Assembly: GCF_010672455.1 (NCBI RefSeq)
Contig: NZ_JAAHGO010000033.1
Location: 1-64,000, forward strand
Direction of reading: 5' to 3'
Origin: Okeania sp. SIO2C9
GTDB lineage: Bacteria > Cyanobacteriota > Cyanobacteriia > Cyanobacteriales > Microcoleaceae
Length of the DNA stretch: 64,000 nt
Position 1 is the stretch's first letter; each line of letters starts with the position of its first letter. The notes beneath the pieces were generated by a model, which saw nothing but the letters and a program-made list of their open reading frames with translations, was not told where the DNA came from and did no database searches. Both the position numbers and the translations under genes were made by a program. Below, in pieces: positions 9,509 through 18,694 of the stretch.

Positions 9509-9808
9509 AATTAAGAATTTAGAATTGCTTCTTCTTATAAATAAATAAGAGGATTAATGTCACTTTTAACTTTTGAATTCTAAATTTTCTTGTAAGTCAT
9601 CACTTTTGACTTTTGACTTCTAAACGTGCCTATGCTTTCAAAGTTTTACGATTTTTATGACCGAAAAATTGTGGTTTAAAGCCTCCCCTTTTAAAGAGAT
9701 AATAAAGAAAAAATTTCCCTGTTCGTCAATCCTATCCTTTGAAAAAAGAGGCAATTATTAATTATTAGTTATTAATTATTAATTATTGAAAAGCATCTAC
9801 CAAAATTT
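9509..9808. repeat. Spacer with partial family A repeat and heptamer AT repeats
   Basis: Just past the stop are GAATTTAGAATTAA-type direct repeats. From about 9675 comes a partial family A copy (GCCTCCCCTTTTAAAG, GTCAATCCTATCC), then a TTAATTA tract with 7-bp period (about 9757-9788). No gene was seen. Confidence 0.65.
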
Positions 9809-12199
9809 ATGTCTAATTTTTCTGGTTGGAAAGTGCGAAACCTTCCTATATTAGGACCTCTTTGGCGACAGATAGAAGCAGCACCTAAACCTGTTCCTGA
9901 AGATTCTATTCTATTGCGAGTTATGGTACAGGCGTTAGTTATAGTAGGCATTATTGCGGTTGATGTAGCTGCCGGGGTAGCAACAGATGAACTTCCTTTA
10001 ACTGTTTGGGCCGCTCCACTAAGTATTATAGGGGCAATTTGGAGTTGGTATAACCGCTACAAACGAAACATACCAGCTAAATTTTGTTTGGCGATTGGAA
10101 TGTTATTGGCGTTAGCTGCTTTTTTGGGTAGGTTAGTGACTGAGTTGAGCGATACGCGACTGGTATTGGCGGAATTATTGATTCAACTTCAGGTATTACA
10201 TAGCTTTGACTTGCCCAGACGGAAAGATTTGGGTTATTCCATGACTATTGGGCTAATTTTGTTAGGAGTCGCAGGTACTATCAGTCAAACTTTATCTTAT
10301 GGCCCGGTGTTGTTGTTATTTATCGCGATCGCTATTCCTTGCTTGATTTTAGATTATAGGTCTAGGTTAGGTTTACAATCGAGAATTTTAGGCAAAACAT
10401 CAGAAGTTAAGAAAAAGCAGAAGAAAATATCTTTATTCAATGCTACTTTATCTCCCAAGCGATTAACAATATTATTATTAGTAATTATTGGATTAGGTCT
10501 AGGAATTTTTGCTCTTTTACCTAGATTACCTGGTTATCAAGTACGAACTTTTCCTGTTAGTGCCCCAATTAATTTTGATGTAGAAAATTTTGATGGACGG
10601 ACAATTACAAACCCTGGTTATATTAGTCAAGGTAGAGGGGATGGAGATGATTCTGGTGGAGGAAGTGGAACTAATCAAGAATCAGGTCCAGGAACTTTAG
10701 ATAATACTTATTATTATGGATTTAATACTAAAATAAACCAAAATTTGCGCGGACAATTAGTTCCTCAAGTTGTTATGCGGGTTAGGTCGCAAGCTGAAGG
10801 TTTTTGGCGAGTTTTGGCTTTTGATAAGTATACAGGTGAAGGTTGGGAAATTTCTCGGAATGAGAATGCGTTGACTTTGGATCGTCCTCGTTGGTCTTAC
10901 CAATTTGATGTTAATTGGCCGAGGAATAGGTATGAAAATGAAACTAGGGAAGTAATTCAAAGCTACACAATTGTTTCTCAGTTACCAAATTTAATTCCAG
11001 CTTTATATCAAGCAAGTGAAGTATATTTTCCTACTGAAAAAATTGCTATAGATCCTGATGGTAATTTGCGTTCTCCTCTTGAACTTAGGGAAGGTTTAAC
11101 TTATACAGTAATTTCTGATGTTCCTTATCGAGACCGTACTGTTTTAAATCAAGCAGGTACAAATTACCCAGAAAGTATCAGCAAGTATTATTTACAAATT
11201 CCTCCAGAAATAGCAGAAAAAGTCAGACAAAAAGCAGAGGAGATATTAGCAAACAAAAATAAAGTTGCTCAAGAGAGTCAACCGATTACTTCGTCTTATG
11301 AAAAAGCACTTTATTTAGCCCAATATCTGAAACAAAATCCTAATTATAAACTTCAAAAAGAACCTCCATTTTTTGCTGAAGATGAAGATTTAGTATCAGC
11401 ATTTTTATTCGGTTATCAAAATAGCCCTGAAGGGGAGAAAATTATCGGTGGTTATGGCGACCACTTTTCTACTGTCTTGACGATAATGTTACGTTCTATT
11501 GGAATTCCGGCAAGATTAGTAGCGGGTTATTCTCCAGGAGAATTTAATCCTTTTACTGGTTTATATGTGGTTAAAAATACAGATGCTTATATGATGACGG
11601 AGGTATATTTTCCTGGGTATGGATGGTTTGCTTTTAATCCTATTCCGGGAATGCCTTTAACTCCTCCTTCTATTGAAAAGAATCAAACTTTTAGTGCATT
11701 AATGACTTTTTGGAAGTGGGTAGCTGGTTGGTTGCCTTCTCCTGTAACTGGTTTTTTAGAGAGATTTATTGGTGGAATATTCCGTTGGGTATTGGGAATT
11801 ATTAGTTGGTTTTTTGCTCTGTTTTCTCAAGGTTGGCAAGGGATATTTACTGGTTTGATTTTAGCTACTTCTTTGGCTTTCTTGGGATGGTTATTGTATA
11901 TATTTTGGCGAGGATGGCGTTACGGTCGATGGTTAGCTAAGTTATCTCCAGTGGAGAGTATATATCAACAAATGTTGAGTTTGATGGCAAGTAAGGGATT
12001 AGTTAAACATCGTTTTCAGACACCTTTTGAATATACTAAAGCTATTCAGGAATATCATTCTATAAATGAAGTAGAAATAATTGAAGAAATATCTCAAGCT
12101 TATGTGGGATGGCGTTATGGTAGTAAGGAAGTTAATTTAACTAGATTAAAAAATTTACTCCGAAGTTTAAAGCGAAGTATTAGACGTAGGTTAAATTAA
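9809..12199 (+). CDS. Membrane-bound transglutaminase-fold protein (TgpA/DUF3488-DUF4129 type) without the usual catalytic triad
   Basis: The product is 796 residues. About five hydrophobic spans lie at residues 35-245, then a periplasmic part with a Gly/Ser/Asp-rich loop near 270-295, a transglutaminase-like domain at about 490-620, one or two spans at about 640-715, and a cytoplasmic DUF4129-like tail. The fold is clear from LRSIGIPARLVAGYSPGEFNPFTG and VYFPGYGWFAFNP. At the places where Cys, His and Asp normally act the sequence has Gly550 (GGYGDHFS), Tyr594 (NTDAYMM) and Asn610 (FNPIPG). The protein is therefore probably not a working cysteine transglutaminase or protease. Whether cyanobacterial relatives share this needs comparison. 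It stands alone, flanked by repeats. Confidence 0.85.
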   Translation: MSNFSGWKVRNLPILGPLWRQIEAAPKPVPEDSILLRVMVQALVIVGIIAVDVAAGVATDELPLTVWAAPLSIIGAIWSWYNRYKRNIPAKFCLAIGMLLALAAFLGRLVTELSDTRLVLAELLIQLQVLHSFDLPRRKDLGYSMTIGLILLGVAGTISQTLSYGPVLLLFIAIAIPCLILDYRSRLGLQSRILGKTSEVKKKQKKISLFNATLSPKRLTILLLVIIGLGLGIFALLPRLPGYQVRTFPVSAPINFDVENFDGRTITNPGYISQGRGDGDDSGGGSGTNQESGPGTLDNTYYYGFNTKINQNLRGQLVPQVVMRVRSQAEGFWRVLAFDKYTGEGWEISRNENALTLDRPRWSYQFDVNWPRNRYENETREVIQSYTIVSQLPNLIPALYQASEVYFPTEKIAIDPDGNLRSPLELREGLTYTVISDVPYRDRTVLNQAGTNYPESISKYYLQIPPEIAEKVRQKAEEILANKNKVAQESQPITSSYEKALYLAQYLKQNPNYKLQKEPPFFAEDEDLVSAFLFGYQNSPEGEKIIGGYGDHFSTVLTIMLRSIGIPARLVAGYSPGEFNPFTGLYVVKNTDAYMMTEVYFPGYGWFAFNPIPGMPLTPPSIEKNQTFSALMTFWKWVAGWLPSPVTGFLERFIGGIFRWVLGIISWFFALFSQGWQGIFTGLILATSLAFLGWLLYIFWRGWRYGRWLAKLSPVESIYQQMLSLMASKGLVKHRFQTPFEYTKAIQEYHSINEVEIIEEISQAYVGWRYGSKEVNLTRLKNLLRSLKRSIRRRLN

Positions 12200-12255
12200 G
12201 GCAATCACAAGAAGATGATTTAATACGAAAAAACTACGCTTGCTCATATATATAG

Positions 12256-13241
12256 GAAAGAATGAGCTGGTTAGGAATTATGTTGATGATGAAGCAAATA
12301 AGGGAAAATTTTTTCCTACAGGTGAGCTGTTCCCTAATATTACTTTAGGGAAAGAACTTAGGGATTTTTTCGACAAAAACACTATATATGCCATAGTGCT
12401 ATAGTTTTTATCTACTATATGTAGTTCCTTACCGTAAGTCCTGATGGAGTAGGGGAAGGAATGAACTGGTTAAGACTGATGCTGGCGATCGAGTAGCTCA
12501 GGGAAAATTTTTTCCTACAGGTGAGCTGTTCCCTAATATTACTTTAGGCAAAGGACTTAGGGATTTTTTCAACAAAAACACTATATATGCCATAGTGCTA
12601 TAGTTTTTATCTACTATATGTAGTTCCTTACCGTAAGTCCTGATGGAGTAGGGGAAGGAATGAACTGGTTAAGACTGATGCTGGCGATCGAGTAGCTCAG
12701 GGAAAATTTTTTCCTACAGATGAGCTGTTCCCTAATATTACTTTAGGGAAAGGACTTAGGGATTTTTTCAACAAAAACACTATATATGCCATGGTGCTAT
12801 AGTTTTTATCTACTATATGTAGTTCCTTACCGTAAGTCCTGATGGAGTAGGGGAAGGAATGAGTTGGTTAAGACTATGCTGATGATCAACCAAATCAGGT
12901 AAAATGTTTTTGCTATAGATGAGCTGTTCCCTAATATTACTTGATTTTAGGGACAAGACTTAGAGAATTTTTTGACAAAAACACTATATATGCCATAGTG
13001 CTATAGTTTTTATCTACTATAGAACCCATTTGAGATCTATATAATTATGGTAGCCAAGTCTTTTCGCGCATCAATGAGTGAGGAAAAATCTGAAAAGGAG
13101 TGTTGAATTTTTTGTATTATTTCTCCCCACATCTTCCCTCTTCCCTCCTGTCTCCAGTATAGCTGTCTCCTGTCTCCTAGCTAAAAAAATTTAATATTTA
13201 TGAAGATACGCTTAGGGGTTCTATATGTAGTTCCTTGCCGA
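12256..13241 (+). repeat. Four-unit 199-bp tandem repeat, last unit split by a MITE
   Basis: Landmark AATGA(A/G)(C/T)TGG starts at 12261, 12460, 12659 and 12858, giving exactly 199 bp each time. Each unit has GGGAAAA-TTTTTTCC-type and GAGCTGTTCCC segments, then the imperfect palindrome ACTATATATGCCATAGTGCTATAGT and CTACTATATGTAG. The fourth unit is interrupted at 13021 by the MITE at 13022-13221 and finishes at about 13241. Two diverged partial units recur at 18060-18275. It is noncoding; an RNA or DNA hairpin role is only a guess. Confidence 0.9.
13022..13221. mobile_element. 200-bp MITE (GAACCC family), copy 1
   Basis: The ends are GAACCC and GGGTTC, flanked by a TATA target duplication (13018-13021 and 13222-13225). 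Removing the element restores the 199-bp repeat exactly (CTACTATATGTAG), which proves insertion. The body (ATTATGGTAGCCAAGTCTTT...) is almost identical to the copy at 24996-25997. It includes a short CTTCCCT/CTGTCTC pyrimidine tract. No reading frame of note. Confidence 0.9.
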
Positions 13242-13244
13242 ATA

Positions 13245-13470
13245 ATTAAAGTTTAAAGCCTCTCCTTTAAAGCAGAAAAAAGCGGTCGATCTTCGGAGCT
13301 TCCCGTAGGGTGGGATGGCGCAATTCGGAGCGGCTCTGTCAAGAGCTGGTCTCCTCGCTGGCCGACCATCGACCAAGAGAAGAAAAAATTTTCACGCTCC
13401 GGGTCAATACTCTTCTTTTCAAGGAGAGGTAATTATTAATTATTGATTATTAATTATTAATTGTTGAACG
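13245..13470 (-). repeat. Family A interspersed repeat carrying an inserted module
   Basis: The copy runs from GCCTCTCCTTTAAAG through CGGTCGATCTTCGGAGC, GGGATGGCG and CGACCAAGAGAAG to a TTAATTA heptamer tract (about 13432-13463). Around 13318-13365 it holds extra GC-rich sequence (GGAGCGGCTCTGTCAAGAG) absent from other copies. It is noncoding. Confidence 0.7.
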
Positions 13471-14296
13471 TAAGTTCTGATGGAGTAGGAAGTAAAAAAG
13501 AAGAAAAACAACTGTAGCTCATATTCTCCCTGCTCTCCTAATATCCCATGTCTAGGAATAAGGAAGAGGGAAAAGGTAGGAAGGCTTAAGAGCAAGAGAA
13601 AAACTTAAATTTCCTGTATATATTCACCCTTAGCTTGACACAAACGCGCCACAACGGACATGATATCATACTAATTTTGATCGCAATTTTATTCCAGATA
13701 TTATTATTTTATTCAACTTCTTTGTTTGCAGAAATAATTAATTATTTTTACCAAATTTACGGTTTTGTTTTTAGCTTTTTCCTAAATTATAATTAACGAT
13801 AATTTAGAGTTGACATAGGTTAACAGACTGTTGTTTTTAGAACTAGGCGCTCGCCATTGTTAGGTTCAAGTAAGATCGAGCTTTAGGATGCTGCAACCGC
13901 AATCTTTGTGAGAAATCCGCGTCAATTGTTTTTGGTATTATGCCAGGTGGGATAAACGCGATAAATGTTTGCTAAAAATAATATAAATTTTTGATGATAA
14001 TTTATCCATTTTTATCAAAACTTATTTATCTAATTGAGCAATAAAATATATCATGATTATTGATTTTTTTCTTAGTTATTCTAACTCATATAAAAATCAC
14101 GAACTTTGTACCTCACGCTTCTTGGGAATTGCTATATCTAAAATTTGTAATATTATCTTTTCTGTAGCGGGTTTAATACCATTTTGAAATACGAATCTCC
14201 CCATCTCCTTATCAATTTTTCTCTAGTGATAATAAATTGACCCTGGGGGATAGGGGAGGGGGGATGCCTTCTGCCTTCTTCAATGTATCGACCCTA
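13471..14296. other. Spacer without recognised gene
   Basis: 826 bp between repeats and the ion channel gene. It includes the small recurring motif CGGACATGATAT (about 13656), also seen near 28038 and 35791. No reading frame, terminator or known repeat family was recognised otherwise. Confidence 0.5.
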
Positions 14297-15142
14297 TTAT
14301 TTTCTTTCATTGACATTATTGATTTGATAAATGCCTAATTCTGTACCACATATTTTACAGAATTTGGCATCTATATCGTGGGTAGAAAAACCACAACCAC
14401 TGCATAATTTTTCTCTTTTTTTAGCTGTTTTTATAAGGTGTTTAATAAAATCTCCCAGTTGAGAAGGAATTAAACTAATACCTGTTAAGATCATTAAAAC
14501 AGTTAATAAACGACCACTTTCTGAGGTGGGAATTACGTCACCAAATCCAACAGTTGTCATTGTGACAACCGAAAAATATACAGCATCTAAAAAAGTATTA
14601 AATGATTCAGGATTTACGCGGTGTTCTACTTGATAAATCAAGCCAGAAAAAATAAAAATAATTGTAAATAAAGTAAATAATATTCTCGCCAAAATCACTC
14701 CATCTTCTGTGCTAATCCGAAAAATATAAATTTTGAATTTGAGAAATCTAATTAGCCTGAGAATTCGGAACCATCTGATAAGTCTAATAAAACTCAGCTC
14801 TAAAAATTCTGGAAAAATAGGTAAAATTGCTAGTAAATCAACAATAGAAAAAAAGCTGAAAACAAACTTTATTTTTTTTTCTGCACACCAAAATCTCAGT
14901 ATATATTCAACTGCAAAACATACTAAAATAGCATCATCTATTAATTCTAGGTTGATAAAAAGTTGTTCTGGAATTGGATAAGTCTCGGCAACAAAGATAG
15001 CTGAATAAAATAAAATCAAAAATAGCAGAATAAAATTAATAGCTTTACCGATAGGAGTTTCAATATCTTCTAAATACAATGCTATAGTTTTTTTGTTAGT
15101 TTCAGTAACATAATTTCTAATCTTCTGCTTTAGAGCAGTCAT
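14297..15142 (-). CDS. Six-helix voltage-gated-type potassium channel with C-terminal zinc ribbon
   Basis: The protein is 281 residues and sits in the inner membrane. Six predicted spans can be followed: two near residues 33-53 and 65-85, S3 near VDLLAILPIF, an S4 with spaced arginines (FIRLIRWFRILRLIRF), S5 near 150-170, a pore loop with the selectivity filter TVGFGD, and S6. The tail has a CSGC...CKIC zinc-ribbon (about 247-267), an uncommon addition that may sense redox or metal state. The TVGFGD filter fits potassium selectivity. It has no obvious operon partner. Ion preference and gating are inferred from the family. Confidence 0.9.
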   Translation of the reverse strand: MTALKQKIRNYVTETNKKTIALYLEDIETPIGKAINFILLFLILFYSAIFVAETYPIPEQLFINLELIDDAILVCFAVEYILRFWCAEKKIKFVFSFFSIVDLLAILPIFPEFLELSFIRLIRWFRILRLIRFLKFKIYIFRISTEDGVILARILFTLFTIIFIFSGLIYQVEHRVNPESFNTFLDAVYFSVVTMTTVGFGDVIPTSESGRLLTVLMILTGISLIPSQLGDFIKHLIKTAKKREKLCSGCGFSTHDIDAKFCKICGTELGIYQINNVNERK

Positions 15143-15457
15143 TTCAGTTATCAGTTATCAGTACCTCCGACTAAAGCTGGAGGCTTGAAATACTAAACTG
15201 AATATTTATCCCCTTAAAAGGGGAGGCTTTGGACCTCATTTTTTGGTAACTATCAAGCTAAATTGTTATTATAATGGTAAGCATTCCGCAGGAAATGCTT
15301 ACTTATAATGTTTTACAATGAGCGTGCCAATGTCTCTACAAGTTACAGGACTTTTGAGGAAGCGTGAGGTACAGTTATAAGACTATTTATTCCTATATTC
15401 CCTGTTACCTAGAACAATAAAACTTTGTACCTCATCCACTAGAAAACTGCTGTAATT
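15143..15457. repeat. Spacer with family A fragments and one short GC-rich module
   Basis: It contains an AGTTATCAGTTATCAGTA heptamer stretch (15147-15164), a CCCCTTAAAAGGGG hairpin, and the hairpin AAGCATTCCGCAGGAAATGCTT (15283-15304; written without further context). No gene was seen. Confidence 0.55.
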
Positions 15458-17833
15458 ATGTCTGACTTAGAATCAAATTTATCTGCTCTAGCAGCCAAGG
15501 TTTCACAATTGGAAAAACAACAAATTACTCTCAAAAAATATGTTGTTAAACTGAAACATATTTTAGACGAGCAAATAGAAAATTTCAATCATCGACCAGA
15601 AGCACAATACATCGAAAATTTACAGGAAAATTTTGTTGCTTTAACTCTACGTTTAGATGAATTATTAGCTTGAAATAATCCCATAAAATCGACTACGGAA
15701 ACTCAAGATAAATCTCCGGACAATAGGCAAAAAACTGAAGAAGATCAAAATAAATTAGTGTTTGACTGTACTGATAGTCGTGGTGTATTAATCGAAGGAT
15801 TAGAAACAGTTCAAGAACGATTAATTATTGTTTTTCCTTGGTTAAATTGTAATAGTATTGATGAACATTTACTGAAGAAATTAAAAGATTGTTTAAACCG
15901 CAATTGTCAGATAGATATTGGTTGGGGATATTTAGATGATCGCTCGAATATTGGCAAAGGTTGGAAATATAATGCTTTGGGATATTTACAAGAATTGGAA
16001 GAAAGTTATCCTGGTGTATTTCGCTTGAAGTTGTTAGGAACTCACGAAAATTTTCTGGTGTGTGATGAGAAGTTTGCTTTTGTGGGGAGTCATAATTTTT
16101 TAGCTTCTGGCAATCAAAGTTTGGAAAGAGAAGTGGGAGTTTTGACGAGTTATTCAGAAATTATTCAGGGATTAATTAACCGTTTTGATAATGCTGAAGT
16201 TTTGGAGGAAGCATAAATTAATCGTAGATTTGCAGCAAGTGTGAAAAGTTTGGATGAGGTGGAATATTTGCCTGGAGTTATTGATGAAAGTGAAATGGAG
16301 TTTAGAGATTTTTCGATGGTGGTAGATGAGGATGAGGATGAGGAAGAAGGAGTGGAATATTTGCCTGGAGTTGTTGATGAGAATGAAATGGAGTTTAGAG
16401 ATTTTTCGATGATGGTAGATGAGGATGAGGAGGAGGAAAAAGAGGAAGAAGAAAGTCTAGAACCTGTGGTTAGTGCTGAGGCATTTTTGCGTAGATATAG
16501 TGAAGGAGAAAGAGATTTTACTGGGATTAATTTGTCTGGTGTTGATTTGAGTGGAAAGTCTTTTAATAATTCAAAATTAAATTTGAGTAATGCTAATTTT
16601 AATGGTGTAAATTTGAGTGGTGCAGATTTAAGAGATTTTAACTTTACAGGAGCAACACTTAAAAGTGCTAACCTCTCTGAGATTAAGTTGTATTCAGCCA
16701 ATTTAAGTCACACTAAGTTTATTAATACGAATTTGAATAAAGCGCAAATCAATTCTGTGAAACTAGAAAAGGCAAAGTTCAGAAATGTGAATCTCAGTGA
16801 AGCTAATTTAGAGTCTGCAAATTTTACTGAAGCTAACTTAAGGGGAGTTAATTTAAGTAATTCTCAACTTTCAAATAATGTAAACTTCAGTAATGCAAAT
16901 CTCACAAAAGCGAATTTGAGTAGATTAAATTTGAGAAATGCGAATTTTACTAATGCAGATTTGAGTCAAGCTAATTTGAGTAAAGTGAATTTATTAAATG
17001 CAAAATTTGAAAGAGCAAACCTGCAAATGGTTAAAATGAATCAAGCACTTTGTAGCGAAGCAACTGTTTTTCCAAAAAGTTTTAATTACACTAAATTAGG
17101 TGTTTATTTGATTGCTCCTGGTGCTTCATTATCAGAAGTAAATCTCGCTGGTAGTGACTTGAGTAATGTACACTTAAGAGGAGCAAACTTAGAAGGATAA
17201 AATTTGAATTCAACTAATCTAAATAACTCCGATTTAAGTGATGCAAATTTAAGTAATGCTCAGTTAATGAAAGCAAATTTAGTTAATACAAAATTTGTTG
17301 AGGCAAATCTTAAGAAAGCTAATTTGAGTGAAGCATCTATAAAAGGTGCAGAACTAAAATTAGCAGACTTTAATCAAACAAACTTTGCTCATGCTAGCTT
17401 ACATGATGTTAATTTAACAGCAGCAGACCTTAGTCAAACAAATTTTGCTCATGCGAGTTTACATAACGTTAATTTAACAGCAGCAAATCTTAGTCAAGCT
17501 GACCTGAAAAATGTGCGTAATTTTAGTGCAATTAACCTTAATGGTGCTAACTTAACTAGGGAAAATTTAGTAGGTTTATATTTAAATTACAATCAAAAAC
17601 TTAGAGGTGTTAATTTAAGCAAGGCAAAACTTTGTGGCACAGATTTAAGTAAAAGTAACTTGAGCAACGCCAACTTAACTTTAGCAGACTTGCGTGGGGC
17701 AAATTTAAGTAGTATTAACCTAGAAAATGCAAACCTAAAAGAAGCAAATATAACTGGTACAAACTTTGGTGAAGGCAATAATAAAGCTAACTTGAAAGGT
17801 GCAACAATGCCAGACGGTTCAACTCACGAATAA
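15458..17833 (+). pseudogene. PLD-like / pentapeptide-repeat gene interrupted by three in-frame stops
   Basis: One reading frame of 792 codons runs from ATG 15458 to TAA 17831. It is cut only by TGA (15671-15673), TAA (16214-16216) and TAA (17198-17200), with no frameshift. Domains in order: a coiled coil (1-71); a PLD-like domain with a degenerate HKD motif (HENFLVCD...GSHN, the Lys replaced by Asn); an acidic region with a 93-bp (31-codon) tandem duplication starting at 16259 and 16352 (EYLPGV, MEFRDFSM); then about 40 pentapeptide repeats (A[N/D]Lxx) forming a right-handed beta-helix. The third stop falls inside the pentapeptide helix, so the parts were clearly one protein. It is most simply a pseudogene made by nonsense mutations. 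Translation as separate fragments or readthrough remains possible. Confidence 0.85.
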
Positions 17834-18694
17834 TTATAGATAGTAGGTTGGGTTGACGTAATGGAAACCCAACTAAAAAATTTGATAGACCTCCATAGTA
17901 ATGTTATATCAAATCCGGTAGCATCAGTGTAATTAGATAAAGAGGGTGTGGAGTTTGGAGAGATGGGAAGATAAAGTAAAGATGTAGCAATGGCGCGAGG
18001 ATGGAAAATTTTTTTATACCGAACCCGAGCGGACTTGATATTAGAAATATTTATAGATAGATAGAACTTACATATTTTTCCAACAAAAACACTATATATA
18101 CCATAGTGCTATAGTTTTTTTCTACTATATGTAGTGCTTTTGCTTAATTCCTGATAGAAGTATTATAGACAGAACTTATGCATTTTTCCAACAAAAATAC
18201 TACATATACCATAGTGCTATAGTTTTTTTATACTATATATAGCGTCTTTGCTTAAGTCCTGATAGAAATACTACAGCAGTCGCCATTATTATTAGGACAT
18301 TCTCGCTCCTCTCAAATTGACAAATTTATTTCGTACTGCAAGTTTAACTTTAGACTTCAGATAGATGAGAATGCTCAACTTAAGGGAGCAAGATCCTCCC
18401 ACTCTCATGCTCCATAACCAAAATAATTACAATACACTACTACCAAAAATGTATCTATATACTTTTTTCTCTTCTCCTGACTCCTGACCAAAAAGTAAGG
18501 TAAATAGCTTCCCCTTTTAAGGGGATGAAAAAGCGGTCGTTTGCGGAGCATTCCGTAGGATGGGATGGCTCCGAAACCTGCGCCATATCCAATCGACCAA
18601 GAGAAAATAAACTTCAGTATTTTCGTAGCCTCCCTATTCCATGAGGTACTGATAACTGATAACTAATAACTGATAACTGAAATGACCTCTGACT
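17834..18694. repeat. Spacer with 199-bp-repeat relatives and a family A copy
   Basis: Two diverged units of the tandem repeat at 12256-13241 lie at 18060-18275. They start CAACAAAAA at 18081 and 18189 (108-bp spacing) and keep the ACCATAGTGCTATAGT palindrome. A family A copy is at about 18500-18625 with the module TTTGCGGAGCATTCCGTAGG. It is followed by a GATAACT heptamer tract (18652-18680). No gene was seen. Confidence 0.7.

Noticed and set aside
16165-16701. Long minus-strand frame (178 codons) opposite the pentapeptide gene
   Set aside because: Low-complexity mirror of the acidic repeats and pentapeptides on the plus strand; no independent support.
15458-17833. Alternative genetic code (stops read as amino acids)
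   Set aside because: All three stop codons occur inside the broken genes, while intact housekeeping genes here end normally at TAA, TAG or TGA.
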